A stretch of 64,000 bases of DNA from positions 1 through 64,000 of the forward strand of contig NZ_JAALLS010000012.1 in NCBI RefSeq assembly GCF_011059105.1, given 5' to 3'. The stretch comes from Fodinibius halophilus (GTDB taxonomy: Bacteria > Bacteroidota > Rhodothermia > Balneolales > Balneolaceae). Shown here in pieces: positions 52,338 to 62,825 of the stretch. The notes below the pieces were generated by a model. The model was given only the letters and a program-made list of their open reading frames with translations. It made no database searches and was not told the origin of the DNA. The position numbers and the translations under genes are program-made. Position 1 is the stretch's first letter, and the number at the start of each line of letters is the position of its first letter.

Positions 52338-53747
52338 TTAGACAGTTTTTGAAAATGAGCGGTCAGCTTTTGATGTATTCAAATAACGATCAAAACACAT
52401 CGCGATGTTCCGAAGAAAAAGCCGGCCTTGTTCAGTGATACGTATTGCATCGCGATCAACTTGTACAAAACCATCGGCCTCAATTGAAGCCAGACGGTCT
52501 AAGCTATCACTAAAGTAATCCTCAAAAACTATGCCCCATTTTTCTTCCATTTCAGCATAGCTGAGGCCCATCTGACACATCAATTGCATAATTACATCTT
52601 TTCGAATCTGATCATCCTTGCAAAGGTGCAATACTTTTGCAACAGGCAGCTCTCCATCATCAAGCTGAGAGTAGTAGGAACCGAGATCTTTGGTGTTCTG
52701 CCAATAGTACTCTCCAACATTTGAGATACCGGACATCCCGAAAGCATAGAGATCGGCCCCCGCCAGGGTACTGTAACCCTGGAAATTTCTTTGCAGTGTG
52801 CCGTTATCCATAGCTTGGGTAAGCTCCTCATCTTCCCGAGAGAAGTGATCCATCCCAATAAAACGATATCCATTTTCGGTAAGGTGCGAGATCCCCAGCT
52901 GTAGCATAGAAAGCTTCTGATCTGTTGACGGCATATCATCGGCATTCAATAACTTCTGGGCCGGCATCAGGCTTGGTATATGTGCATAGCTGTATACAGC
53001 CAGCCGATCGGGCTGCAGGCTCAGCACATCATCCATCGTTTTACGGTATGTTTCTAAGGTCTGAAGAGGTAACCCATAAATAAGATCAAAGTTGATCGAA
53101 TTGATTCCCTCATCACGCAGCCAACCGGTAACCTCCTGGGTTTGCTCAAACGGCTGGATACGATGGATCGCTTCCTGTACTTCTTCATTGGTATCTTGCA
53201 CTCCCAGAGATGCGCGGTTACAGCCGATATCTGCCAAAGCTGCAATATGTTCCCGGCTGCATCGACGCGGATCAATTTCTACGCCAAACTCAGTTTCTTC
53301 AGTCACATTAAACCGACTGTGGATTTCTGCCCCCAACCGGCGAAGTTGCTCCGGTTTCAGGAAGGTGGGCGTGCCCCCGCCAAAATGAATCTGAATAACT
53401 TCGGAGTCGGAATGCAGCATCGCTGCAATACTATCCATCTCCTTTTCCAGATAATCGAGGTAAAGGTCTCCGCGATCCTGATCTTTGGTGATAACTTTAG
53501 TACATCCGCAGTACCAACACAGGGAGAAGCAGAAGGGGATGTGGAAATACAGTGATACGGCACGCGGATCACTGTTCCTTTCTAACAGATAACGTTTGAG
53601 TTCATCCCCTTTCTGCTCCGAAATTTCTTGAAATTGTACAGCCGTAGGATAGGAGGTATAGCGCGGCCCTTTAACATTATACTTTTTAATAAGGTCCAGC
53701 GACACATCCGTTGTAGAAACAGCAGTTTGTTGTTCGTCCGTATCCAT
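52338..53747 (-). CDS. hemN: Oxygen-independent coproporphyrinogen III oxidase
   Basis: A 469-aa radical-SAM enzyme that decarboxylates coproporphyrinogen III anaerobically. Cluster motif C-x3-C-x2-C in 'YFHIPFCFSLCWYCGC'; 'IHFGGGTPTFLKPEQLRRLG' and 'INFDLIYGLPLQTLETYRKT' are further SAM/HemN signatures. Length and C-terminal domain fit HemN rather than HemW. Lies 3 bases after nosY; it supplies haem for cytochromes under the low-oxygen conditions where nos genes act. Confidence 0.95.
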   Translation of the reverse strand: MDTDEQQTAVSTTDVSLDLIKKYNVKGPRYTSYPTAVQFQEISEQKGDELKRYLLERNSDPRAVSLYFHIPFCFSLCWYCGCTKVITKDQDRGDLYLDYLEKEMDSIAAMLHSDSEVIQIHFGGGTPTFLKPEQLRRLGAEIHSRFNVTEETEFGVEIDPRRCSREHIAALADIGCNRASLGVQDTNEEVQEAIHRIQPFEQTQEVTGWLRDEGINSINFDLIYGLPLQTLETYRKTMDDVLSLQPDRLAVYSYAHIPSLMPAQKLLNADDMPSTDQKLSMLQLGISHLTENGYRFIGMDHFSREDEELTQAMDNGTLQRNFQGYSTLAGADLYAFGMSGISNVGEYYWQNTKDLGSYYSQLDDGELPVAKVLHLCKDDQIRKDVIMQLMCQMGLSYAEMEEKWGIVFEDYFSDSLDRLASIEADGFVQVDRDAIRITEQGRLFLRNIAMCFDRYLNTSKADRSFSKTV

Positions 53748-53750
53748 AGC

Positions 53751-54542
53751 TTAAAAATCCTTTTTGTTAAACAATCGCTTGCCACTCCAAAGCGGTATAC
53801 CTAACCATAGTCCCAGGCAGGCCGTTGCTACACCTATTCCTATTACACTACCAAAGAACCGGTTAAAAACAGCGCCGGTATAACCCATTAGAGCTGAAAT
53901 ATCGAACTCTAATAGCACGGTGATTCGAGCCAGGTCAATGGGGTTTAGCATGGTCATGGCCAGCATTGGCTCCTCGATGGGATAGTCGCCCAACATAAAT
54001 ACGGCCAACAGAACCAAGCCGTCATAAATAACAGCTAGAAACAACCAGCTAACCAGGGCATATCCCAATCCCTTGATGCGGTTTTCGAAAAACTTGAGTC
54101 CCATCCAAAAGCCCAGCCCTGTAAATAACAGGGTTAACACATTTCCCAGGATAACCAGCAGTGCAAGAGATTGGAACTTTGCTGAAAGTACCATCCCTGT
54201 ATAGATCATTGGAATAAGGATGCCCGCGGTAAAGGCAAATGCCAATGGCAGGGCCAGTCCTCCGAACAATCCCCAAAACAAGGTGTTTCTATCTAAGGGC
54301 TGTGCTAATAGTAACTCGGTAAATTCGCGCGACTGGTATAAGTAGAGAGCTCCGTAAATGACACCAACCAAAGGTATCAGCAGCAGCATAATATTTGCGA
54401 TACTGATCATGGCCTTGGGCCCGGTACCAGCAAAACGAATCATTGCATCAGACATAAGCAGATAAATTAGCCCATAACCGATAATCCACTTTCCTCGAAA
54501 CAGGTCTTTCCACTGATATTTTAAAATGGTCAATGTCTTCAT
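53751..54542 (-). CDS. nosY: Nos ABC transporter permease
   Basis: A 263-aa six-helix membrane protein of the ABC-2 type. N-terminus 'LKYQWKDLFRGKWIIGYGLI' and 'LYQSREFTELLLAQPLDRNT' are typical of NosY. With NosF it moves a sulfur species or assists NosD for CuZ assembly in NosZ. Its ATG overlaps the nosF stop (ATGA). Confidence 0.93.
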   Translation of the reverse strand: MKTLTILKYQWKDLFRGKWIIGYGLIYLLMSDAMIRFAGTGPKAMISIANIMLLLIPLVGVIYGALYLYQSREFTELLLAQPLDRNTLFWGLFGGLALPLAFAFTAGILIPMIYTGMVLSAKFQSLALLVILGNVLTLLFTGLGFWMGLKFFENRIKGLGYALVSWLFLAVIYDGLVLLAVFMLGDYPIEEPMLAMTMLNPIDLARITVLLEFDISALMGYTGAVFNRFFGSVIGIGVATACLGLWLGIPLWSGKRLFNKKDF

Positions 54543-55249
54543 GCCGCTACCTCCGCCATCATTTTTGCTACGGCGCCTTCAAGTCGCTGCTCTTGTTGTT
54601 TTTCAATCAGTTCTTTCATCGGTCCGTGATACCTGATCTGCCCTTCTACAATAAAAATCAGATAATCAGCAAGTTCCTCAATTTCGCTCATAATATGAGT
54701 TGTCAGGAGCACGGTTTTTCCTTTCTCCTTCTCGCGGTGTACCATATTCTTGAACTGTACACTGGCATGGGGATCAAGCCCGGCCGTGGGCTCATCGAAG
54801 ATCAAGATCTCCGGATCAAACATCATAGCTAACACTGCACCTACCTTCTGGCGATTACCACCGGAGAGGGTGCGCATTCGTTTCTCAAGCTCCGGCTCTA
54901 ATCCGAAGTATGAAATTAATTCATCTTTATTCGTTTCCCCTGTTTCACGAATATTCTTTATAAACTCAAACAGTTCGCTAACAGTCATATTCTCGGGATA
55001 TCGTGCAATTTGGGGCATGTACCCAATCTTTTTGCGATAGTCCCATTGCCCCTTTATAGATTCGCCGTCAATAAGTATATCTCCGGCATTAGGCTTCACC
55101 AGTCCCAGCAATGCTTTTATAGCTGTGGTTTTTCCCGACCCGTTAGGGCCTACTATTCCGGTGGCCTGACCCGATGGAATATCTAAATCGATATCATCGA
55201 GCACTGTAAGGGGACCAAACTTTTTCCTCAATCCTTTTATTGAAATCAT
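54539..55249 (-). CDS. nosF: Nos ABC transporter ATPase
   Basis: A 236-aa ABC ATPase. Walker A GPNGSGKTT (about 34-42), signature LSGGNRQK, Walker B ILIFDEPTAGLDP, H-loop LTTHIMSEIEE. Powers NosDFY in CuZ maturation. ATG overlaps the nosD stop and its own stop overlaps nosY, giving a tightly coupled DFY unit. Confidence 0.95.
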   Translation of the reverse strand: MISIKGLRKKFGPLTVLDDIDLDIPSGQATGIVGPNGSGKTTAIKALLGLVKPNAGDILIDGESIKGQWDYRKKIGYMPQIARYPENMTVSELFEFIKNIRETGETNKDELISYFGLEPELEKRMRTLSGGNRQKVGAVLAMMFDPEILIFDEPTAGLDPHASVQFKNMVHREKEKGKTVLLTTHIMSEIEELADYLIFIVEGQIRYHGPMKELIEKQQEQRLEGAVAKMMAEVAA

Positions 55250-56487
55250 GATACTTTGGTCATTTTCGGTTGGGAGTCAACGAGTGTTTCGGGGGTAAGT
55301 ACCGGCATAATACGCTCGGCTGCATCCAGGATATCGATAAGCAAGCTGCGAAGCAGTAACAAAGACTGCGGCTGCTTTTCTACCAATATGGAAAACAGGC
55401 GTACCGGTCGGTGAGGGACGTCGCCTATTCCGTCCCTGTCTAAATCGTACCCTTCGTAGTGACTCCAGTAGTTATTGTTAAATTCGTTATAGTTTTTCAT
55501 GCTGTTGGTAGCCACTTCAAAACTATTCGCTATAAAATTGTTTTTGGTAAAGATGTTGTCTGTAGAATTGGCCATCAGCTTAACAGCCCATCCATTTTGA
55601 CGGAATGTATTGTGCTTAAACTCATTTCTGCTGGTCGCCTCGATATACAGCCCTACCGAATTGTTATAAAACTCATTGCCAATAATCTTGCTTCTGTTAA
55701 TCTCTTTAAGAAGCATGCCATAGGCCGAAGACCCCCAATTGTCTTCGAACCGGTTATTAATAATCTCTACGTGAGAAGTGTACATTACGGCTACTCCACC
55801 GCCATTATTTCTAAAGGTATTATCTTCATACCGACAGTGATCGGAATACATAAAGTGTATACCATAACGAATGTTATTCTCACTCACATTTCCGGATATG
55901 GTTGCTCCTTCTACAAACTCGAAATAGAGTCCGTCTCGATGCCCGGTTACATAGTTATCCTCAATAGTAACATCTTTACTGTACCAGAGATGGATAGCAT
56001 TTCCTGATTGTGTTTCGCGTTTGGCGGATGCGGTAATATGATTATTCCTGATCACAGAGTTGGTTGATTTGGCCAGGTAGATGGCAAAATAGTTATCCGT
56101 GAGTGTTACATTTTCGATAACCGTATTATCTGTTTGCTCAATTAGAATGCCCGCATAATCTTCCATAAAACTGGTACTGGCGTGTTTAACCTCAAGATTC
56201 TTAACGGTTACATCATCGGCCGTTATTACCAGTATAAATCCTTTTCTATTGCCGTCAATAACGACATCCCCATCACCCAGAATGGTTAGCGGTTTGTCCA
56301 CTTTTATATCGTATTCGTTATAAAGCCCTTCCTCAATTATCAGGGTATCGCCCGGTTCTGCCCGGCTGACCCCTTCTTTGATAGAGCTTCCGCTAGACAC
56401 TACCACCGGCTGACTTTGAACAAGTTGTACCGATAGTAATAGCAGCAGGACTATAAGAAGTCCGGTTATTTTATTATTCGCCCACAT
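55246..56487 (-). CDS. nosD: Nitrous-oxide reductase maturation protein NosD
   Basis: About 413 aa from ATG 56487 (GAGG upstream); a TTG two codons earlier is less likely. Sec signal peptide to about residue 26, then a right-handed beta-helix of CASH repeats, with NosD-specific 'AIHLWYSKDVTIEDNYVTGH', 'DGLYFEFVEGATISGN', 'RYGIHFMYSDHCRYEDN' and 'GVAVMYTSHVEIINN'. Periplasmic; delivers the sulfur of CuZ to NosZ together with NosFY. Confidence 0.95.
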   Translation of the reverse strand: MWANNKITGLLIVLLLLLSVQLVQSQPVVVSSGSSIKEGVSRAEPGDTLIIEEGLYNEYDIKVDKPLTILGDGDVVIDGNRKGFILVITADDVTVKNLEVKHASTSFMEDYAGILIEQTDNTVIENVTLTDNYFAIYLAKSTNSVIRNNHITASAKRETQSGNAIHLWYSKDVTIEDNYVTGHRDGLYFEFVEGATISGNVSENNIRYGIHFMYSDHCRYEDNTFRNNGGGVAVMYTSHVEIINNRFEDNWGSSAYGMLLKEINRSKIIGNEFYNNSVGLYIEATSRNEFKHNTFRQNGWAVKLMANSTDNIFTKNNFIANSFEVATNSMKNYNEFNNNYWSHYEGYDLDRDGIGDVPHRPVRLFSILVEKQPQSLLLLRSLLIDILDAAERIMPVLTPETLVDSQPKMTKVS

Positions 56488-56531
56488 TTTCAATCCTCAA
56501 TCCTTATTTACCTTTAACGCCTAGTATTCAA

Positions 56532-56975
56532 TCACATATTCGTCTTAATCTCAGAAACCTTGCTCCACTTCAGTAACTCACCCGGCTTTTCACTTGTATG
56601 CTCGTTAGCTACCTCAGCAGATGGAAAAGCTAACAGCGACTCTCCCATAGGACTGTTGACAACCTCGCTTTTCACATACTGGGCCTTTGACGCTTCGAGC
56701 CATTGACCGGGCTTCTCATAGTTGCTTACCCACAGTTTAGCATCTTTTAATTCGCTATCATGATTCCTGTGGTAAACGGCCATACATTCAATCGCATCAA
56801 ATTTAATTGCTTTTCCTTTATCCGTTACAATTTGAGATGCAAACCGATCGTCCGTGATCATCATTTTGCAGTGAGCACACTCATCACTACCATAGTGCAC
56901 TTCCTCCGGTTCCTGGCTGCATGCCACTACCAGCATAAACAAAACAAGCAGTATGGTTGTTCTTATTGCAGTCAT
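56532..56975 (-). CDS. nosL: Copper chaperone lipoprotein NosL
   Basis: A 147-aa lipoprotein (signal ending VVAC, Cys19). 'GSDECAHCKMMITDDRFASQ' contains the Cu(I)-binding C-x2-C-K-M site of NosL, and 'KAIKFDAIECMAVY' is a second family motif. Donates copper to NosZ in the periplasm. 18 bases after the NosB-like gene and 45 before nosD. Confidence 0.95.
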   Translation of the reverse strand: MTAIRTTILLVLFMLVVACSQEPEEVHYGSDECAHCKMMITDDRFASQIVTDKGKAIKFDAIECMAVYHRNHDSELKDAKLWVSNYEKPGQWLEASKAQYVKSEVVNSPMGESLLAFPSAEVANEHTSEKPGELLKWSKVSEIKTNM

Positions 56976-56993
56976 TGCGATCTCCGGATACGA

Positions 56994-57617
56994 TTAAGCA
57001 GCCTTTCGAGTATTGTTATTCATAGTCTTTTCACTTTTTCCGCCATCATCAGTCTTACCTTCTTTCCACCACACCATAGAAGCAATACCCATAGAAATCA
57101 GGGCCACATAGAAACCGATATGGGGCAGTGAGGTTGCATTAATATTCAGCAGTTGTTTACTACCTATAAGAGGTGGCTGATAGGTCATTCCAGGCACCTT
57201 GATCGGGGCATTCGGATTTAAGTTATGCCCGTAATCATAACCCCAGATATAGAAATCTACCAAGCCCGCGATAGCCAGCAGTACAAACAGCCCAAGCCAG
57301 ACAACAATCCACTTTCGGCTGCCCCATAGTGCAATCATCAAACCAGTTGCAATCAAAAAGGCAAAGATATAGGGCATAATTTTTAACTCGGGAATAGAAT
57401 CAGGCGTAATAGCCTTCATTCCGATATAGTGATTCAGTCCATTGATATTACCAAGGTCATGCGGTTCCTTACCGGTGATATCATTGACTGTAATATTCAT
57501 TCCAATGCCTTCAGGATATTGCGGTGCTTCCATGCTGATACCCCACAACGGGAAAAAGTATACCAAGATCAGCATTAGTGAAGCCAGCGCCATCCATAAT
57601 CTGTTTTTCTTACTCAT
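56994..57617 (-). CDS. Four-helix membrane protein of the nos cluster (NosB-like)
   Basis: 207 aa. Helices at about 9-27, 83-103, 107-128 and 167-185, with a periplasmic loop containing 'GLNHYIGMKAITPDSIPELK' between helices 1 and 2. Clade II nos clusters typically carry a small four-helix protein (NosB) right after nosZ, which this resembles by position and topology; direct sequence identity to NosB was not tested. It may link NosZ to electron donors or copper supply. Lies 85 bases after nosZ behind a terminator. Confidence 0.7.
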   Translation of the reverse strand: MSKKNRLWMALASLMLILVYFFPLWGISMEAPQYPEGIGMNITVNDITGKEPHDLGNINGLNHYIGMKAITPDSIPELKIMPYIFAFLIATGLMIALWGSRKWIVVWLGLFVLLAIAGLVDFYIWGYDYGHNLNPNAPIKVPGMTYQPPLIGSKQLLNINATSLPHIGFYVALISMGIASMVWWKEGKTDDGGKSEKTMNNNTRKAA

Positions 57618-57649
57618 AACAACCTCTGTCTATATATTTCTACAATTTT

Positions 57650-57690
57650 TAAAAAGAGGAAGGGAGCTTTCACCCTCCCCTCCACGAAGG
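57650..57690 (-). terminator. Attenuating terminator after nosZ
   Basis: On the minus strand an imperfect gggag/ctccc-centred stem is followed by a T-run within 'ctctttttaaaaattg', between nosZ and the NosB-like gene. It would make nosZ more abundant than the downstream maturation genes. Confidence 0.7.
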
Positions 57691-57702
57691 ATTGAGGTCG
57701 TT

Positions 57703-59679
57703 TTACTGACCTGTTCCGTAGGCGATTTCTACATCAGATCCTTTTGGCGATACTCGTACATAACCCTGCATCTCTTGGTGCAGTGCTGAACAGAAGTCCG
57801 TACAGTAGAATGGGAACACGCCTTCTTTTTGAGGCTCCCACTTAAAGGACAAGGTTTCGCCGGGCATAATAAGCAGTTCTGCATTATTAGCACCCTTTAT
57901 GGCAAAGCCGTGGGGTACATCCCAGTCCTGCTCAAGATTTGTAATGTGGAAGTACACTTCATCTCCCACTTTCACACCTTCAATATTATCCGGAGTAAAG
58001 TGACTTCGGATGGCGGTCATGTAAATGTGAACCTCATTGCCGTCACGCTCAACTCTTGCCTGCTTTTCGCTGGTTATAGCATCTGGGTGACCATTATCTT
58101 CAAGCTTGTAGAACCGCTTTTGGTTCTCAATCACTTTCTCAGCAGCAATACCCTGCGCATAGTGCGGCTCTCCCTCTGTTGGGAAGTCGAGCAAAAGCTT
58201 CATTTTTTCACCGGAAATATCGATCAACTGTGCAGAGTGGAACATCTCAGGACCTGTAGGCAGGTAACGATCCTTGGTAATCTTATTCAGAGCTACCAGG
58301 TATTTACCATCAGGTTTCTGACTGTCTCCACCGGGAATCATCAAGTGACCGGGAGAGTAATACGTGTTGATACGGTCGACAACTTCTGTCTTTTCAATAT
58401 CCCATTTTACAATCTCAGAAGAGATAAAAGCAGTGGTATAAGCATTGCCTTTGCCGTCAAACTCGGTGTGTAGCGGTCCGAGGCCCGGATTCTCAACTTC
58501 ACCGTAAAGAATAGAATCATAGTTAAGAACAGGAACGCCCATTACTTCACCTTCAAACTCTTCGTTCTCAATTGCTTTTTTCATTTTAGCAAAAGAGTGT
58601 ACCGGAATAACAGTAGAAAGCTTACCACCGGCTACTATGTACTTCCCTGAAGGATCTACATCAACCCCGTGCGGAGACTTAGGAGTAGGCAAGAAATATA
58701 CTAACCCATCAAGTTTGCGAGGATCAAGAACGCGTACTTCTTCAATTGTTTCGCTTTTGGCAATACCGCCTTCTTCGTGATCAATATAGTTGCGGACGTG
58801 CTCACCGGGCATCATGGTACCTTTACCCTGTTTCACATACTCCGCAGCTTTCTTCCAGTTTACCGCTGCAATAAAGTCCTTATCATTCTTAGAAGCGTTA
58901 ATTTCCAATAGTGTATTTGCTTCTTCACTGTTGTAGCTTGTAAAGAACGACCATCCATCAGAAGGACCTTTACCGGCATGAGACAAGTCATAGTCAAAGC
59001 CCGGCATCAAGATCTGAAAGTCTATATTCATCTTACCTTTATCAGAAACCTTAATAAAGGAGAGTGTACCCCTGAAGTTCTCTTTATAAGAATCAATTGG
59101 CACATCCATATTCTGCATATCTTTATCATCCATCGGGATACTAAAGCGTGTTGCTGCAGAAATGTACTCCGTATTAGGAGTTACAAAAGGGGAAGCGTGG
59201 TTACCTGCAGAGTTGGGGATCTCAATAATCTCCTGCGTCTTAAAATCATCAAGCCCAATACGTGCTACACGAGGTGTATTGTTCTCATTGATAAAGATCC
59301 AACGCCCATCGGTTTCACCGTTAGTTTGAGACAACTCAGGGTGGTGCGCATCGCCCCAAGGTACAAATCCGTGCGAGGTGTTCAGCATCGCCTTGGTTTC
59401 TTCACTGTACCCGTATCCATTTACAGGAGCCTGAGAAAATACAGGAACCGTAAACAGGTGACGCCCGGAAGGCAGCCCGTAGATTCCCAATTGTCCGTTA
59501 TATCCCCCGGAAAAGAATCCGTAGAATTCGTCATGTTCACCCGGAGCAACATATACTTTTGATGCTGCGTCATCTGATGAACCGATCTGTTGACCGTTCT
59601 GGCATCCTGCCAGCAACACTCCTGATACTACCAGAAGAGGTAGCGCCCAGGTGCCTATTATTTTATGTATGGTATTCAT
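57703..59679 (-). CDS. nosZ: Nitrous-oxide reductase, clade II (Sec-type), predicted lipoprotein
   Basis: A 658-aa enzyme reducing N2O to N2. The signal has a hydrophobic core without a twin-arginine motif and ends LLAGC (Cys25), a lipobox, so the enzyme is probably membrane-tethered. The CuZ propeller has 'GDAHHPELSQTNGETDGRWI' and 'FLPTPKSPHGVDVDPSGKYI'; the CuA domain ends 'FPFYCTDFCSALHQEMQGYV' with the two Cys, His and Met ligands. Second gene of the transcript after the cytochrome c gene; maturation genes nosL, nosDFY follow. Confidence 0.97.
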   Translation of the reverse strand: MNTIHKIIGTWALPLLVVSGVLLAGCQNGQQIGSSDDAASKVYVAPGEHDEFYGFFSGGYNGQLGIYGLPSGRHLFTVPVFSQAPVNGYGYSEETKAMLNTSHGFVPWGDAHHPELSQTNGETDGRWIFINENNTPRVARIGLDDFKTQEIIEIPNSAGNHASPFVTPNTEYISAATRFSIPMDDKDMQNMDVPIDSYKENFRGTLSFIKVSDKGKMNIDFQILMPGFDYDLSHAGKGPSDGWSFFTSYNSEEANTLLEINASKNDKDFIAAVNWKKAAEYVKQGKGTMMPGEHVRNYIDHEEGGIAKSETIEEVRVLDPRKLDGLVYFLPTPKSPHGVDVDPSGKYIVAGGKLSTVIPVHSFAKMKKAIENEEFEGEVMGVPVLNYDSILYGEVENPGLGPLHTEFDGKGNAYTTAFISSEIVKWDIEKTEVVDRINTYYSPGHLMIPGGDSQKPDGKYLVALNKITKDRYLPTGPEMFHSAQLIDISGEKMKLLLDFPTEGEPHYAQGIAAEKVIENQKRFYKLEDNGHPDAITSEKQARVERDGNEVHIYMTAIRSHFTPDNIEGVKVGDEVYFHITNLEQDWDVPHGFAIKGANNAELLIMPGETLSFKWEPQKEGVFPFYCTDFCSALHQEMQGYVRVSPKGSDVEIAYGTGQ

Positions 59680-59733
59680 AGTAGTTATTATTTGTGTTTG
59701 ATTAATTGAGATAACTCTTTGTTTAAAAGACTC

Positions 59734-60228
59734 TTAAATTTCGTCCACATCCTGGTTCTTATTCATATACCGCAGAAACTCTACAATAGACCGAGCTTCT
59801 TCTTGGCTCAGATTCTGATTCGGCATCGGAGTCATAAATTCAGCCAGCTTTTTCTTTGCTTCGGGATGTTTTTTGACCATTTCGGCCGGATTCAAAATCA
59901 TATTCATCACATATTCGGGTGTTCGCTCCTCCGTAGTATTACGTAGTTGAGGGCCCACATATCGCTCGTCCATTTTGTGACATGCCGAACATTTGGTCTC
60001 AAACATATTTTGACCTTTTTTTGCCAGCTCTTTATCGATCTCACCCAGATCTAACTTTTCTGTTACCGGACCTATACCATTCTTTTGCTCAAAAGAACTA
60101 AGTCCATTTTCATTTTCTTGTGATGACTGATCGGATGCCTGGTCGCCATTTCCGGAACCGCCGCAGCCTACGAACAGTACACTTGCCATTATGGCCAATC
60201 CTATTATTTGTTTAATGCTATATTTCAT
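59734..60228 (-). CDS. Lipoprotein cytochrome c, probable electron donor to NosZ
   Basis: A 164-aa exported lipoprotein (lipobox FVGC, Cys22), an acidic Ser/Gln-rich linker, then a class I cytochrome c with haem motif CSACH (about 83-87) and axial Met in FMTPMPNQNLSQEEA. It precedes nosZ by 54 bases on the same transcript, where it may pass electrons to the CuA centre. A TTAAGA-N8-TCTT box lies just upstream of the start. Confidence 0.92.
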   Translation of the reverse strand: MKYSIKQIIGLAIMASVLFVGCGGSGNGDQASDQSSQENENGLSSFEQKNGIGPVTEKLDLGEIDKELAKKGQNMFETKCSACHKMDERYVGPQLRNTTEERTPEYVMNMILNPAEMVKKHPEAKKKLAEFMTPMPNQNLSQEEARSIVEFLRYMNKNQDVDEI

Positions 60229-60252
60229 AACTACCTGTTGCTGTTTGTAGAT

Positions 60253-60272
60253 TTAAGAGTACTTTATCTTTT
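60253..60272. promoter_or_regulatory. Candidate Rrf2 operator upstream of the cytochrome c/nosZ genes
   Basis: TTAAGA (60253-60258), 8-base spacer, TCTTTT (60267-60272). One arm matches the palindromes at 60879 and 61079 fully, the other by four of six bases. It is 25 bases before the cytochrome c start. Confidence 0.5.
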
Positions 60273-60409
60273 ATTGTTATTGCAAACAACTTCTGTGCCA
60301 ATCTTTGTGTTTACCTCAGATTAATCTAAAAGAAGTTTTCTGCAGATGATTATTGCATCAATGCAATACTTTTCAATTTAAAAGAGTGTACATTTGCAAC
60401 ACCCTTTTA

Positions 60410-60862
60410 CTAAATCCATTCGAACCCGCCGTCCTCAGTAATCCTTAAATTTTGTTTCTTACCCTTTTCAGCCAATTCAAGCAAGTTGGTGTCTTCTAAC
60501 ATCTGGCGAATACCGTCGCGCGTTCCGGCCCACTTATCGTGCAGGGGACAAGGTTTTTTAACACCGCAGCCCGGCAACCCTAATGCACATTCGGTAAAGA
60601 GCTCTGTTCCATCAATAGCTGCAACGATCTCGTACAAACTCACTTCAGAGCCTGCTTTGGTAAGTCGCACACCGCCCTTTGGACCTTTGTGAGACTCCAT
60701 CAACCCTGCACCAGTTAGCTCCTGTAAAATCTTAGTTAAAAAATGAAAGGAGATATCCAACTGATCGCTCATTTCTCGAATAGAAGTATATCCATCTCCT
60801 TTACAGGAAGCGAGAAAAAGCGAGGACCTCAATCCATAAACACACGCTTTTGATAACAGCAT
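60410..60862 (-). CDS. Rrf2-family transcriptional regulator (NsrR-like)
   Basis: A 150-aa winged-helix regulator. 'ISFHFLTKILQELTGAGLME' and SHKGPKGGVRLTK are the Rrf2 recognition helix and wing. Three Cys in 'CALGLPGCGVKKPC' (about residues 85-98) are the usual Fe-S ligands for NsrR-type NO sensing. It precedes and shares direction with the cytochrome c/nos genes. A perfect palindrome in its own promoter suggests autoregulation. NsrR, IscR or another Rrf2 subgroup cannot be separated with certainty. Confidence 0.9.
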   Translation of the reverse strand: MLLSKACVYGLRSSLFLASCKGDGYTSIREMSDQLDISFHFLTKILQELTGAGLMESHKGPKGGVRLTKAGSEVSLYEIVAAIDGTELFTECALGLPGCGVKKPCPLHDKWAGTRDGIRQMLEDTNLLELAEKGKKQNLRITEDGGFEWI

Positions 60863-60878
60863 TTTTGTTAAAAAGGGT

Positions 60879-60898
60879 TTAAGAGTATTTTGTCTTAA
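60879..60898. promoter_or_regulatory. Candidate Rrf2 operator in the Rrf2 gene promoter
   Basis: TTAAGA-gtattttg-TCTTAA, a perfect 6+6 palindrome with an 8-base spacer, 17 bases upstream of the Rrf2 start codon. Confidence 0.65.
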
Positions 60899-62590
<1,692 letters not shown>

Positions 62591-62618
62591 CCCTTTTATT
62601 TACATCTGATAATAATAT

Positions 62619-62653
62619 GCAGCCGAGCAGCTATAGCTCGGCTGCCTTTTTTT
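62619..62653 (+). terminator. Terminator of the lyase gene
   Basis: A perfect 10-bp stem gcagccgagc/gctcggctgc (62619-62628, 62636-62645) followed by seven or eight T. Confidence 0.92.
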
Positions 62654-62825
62654 GTACCCTTCCTAAACTTTATTTCTTATTGAGGCCCAATCGTTTAAGA
62701 AATTACACCCTTCTGCCGATAAGCATATCTCTGAATTAATAAACTGGTACTTTATTTGGGGAGGAAGCCTCCCAGCTCTATCATAACGAACCGAATATTT
62801 TATCTTAGCAAACTTATTCATTTCA

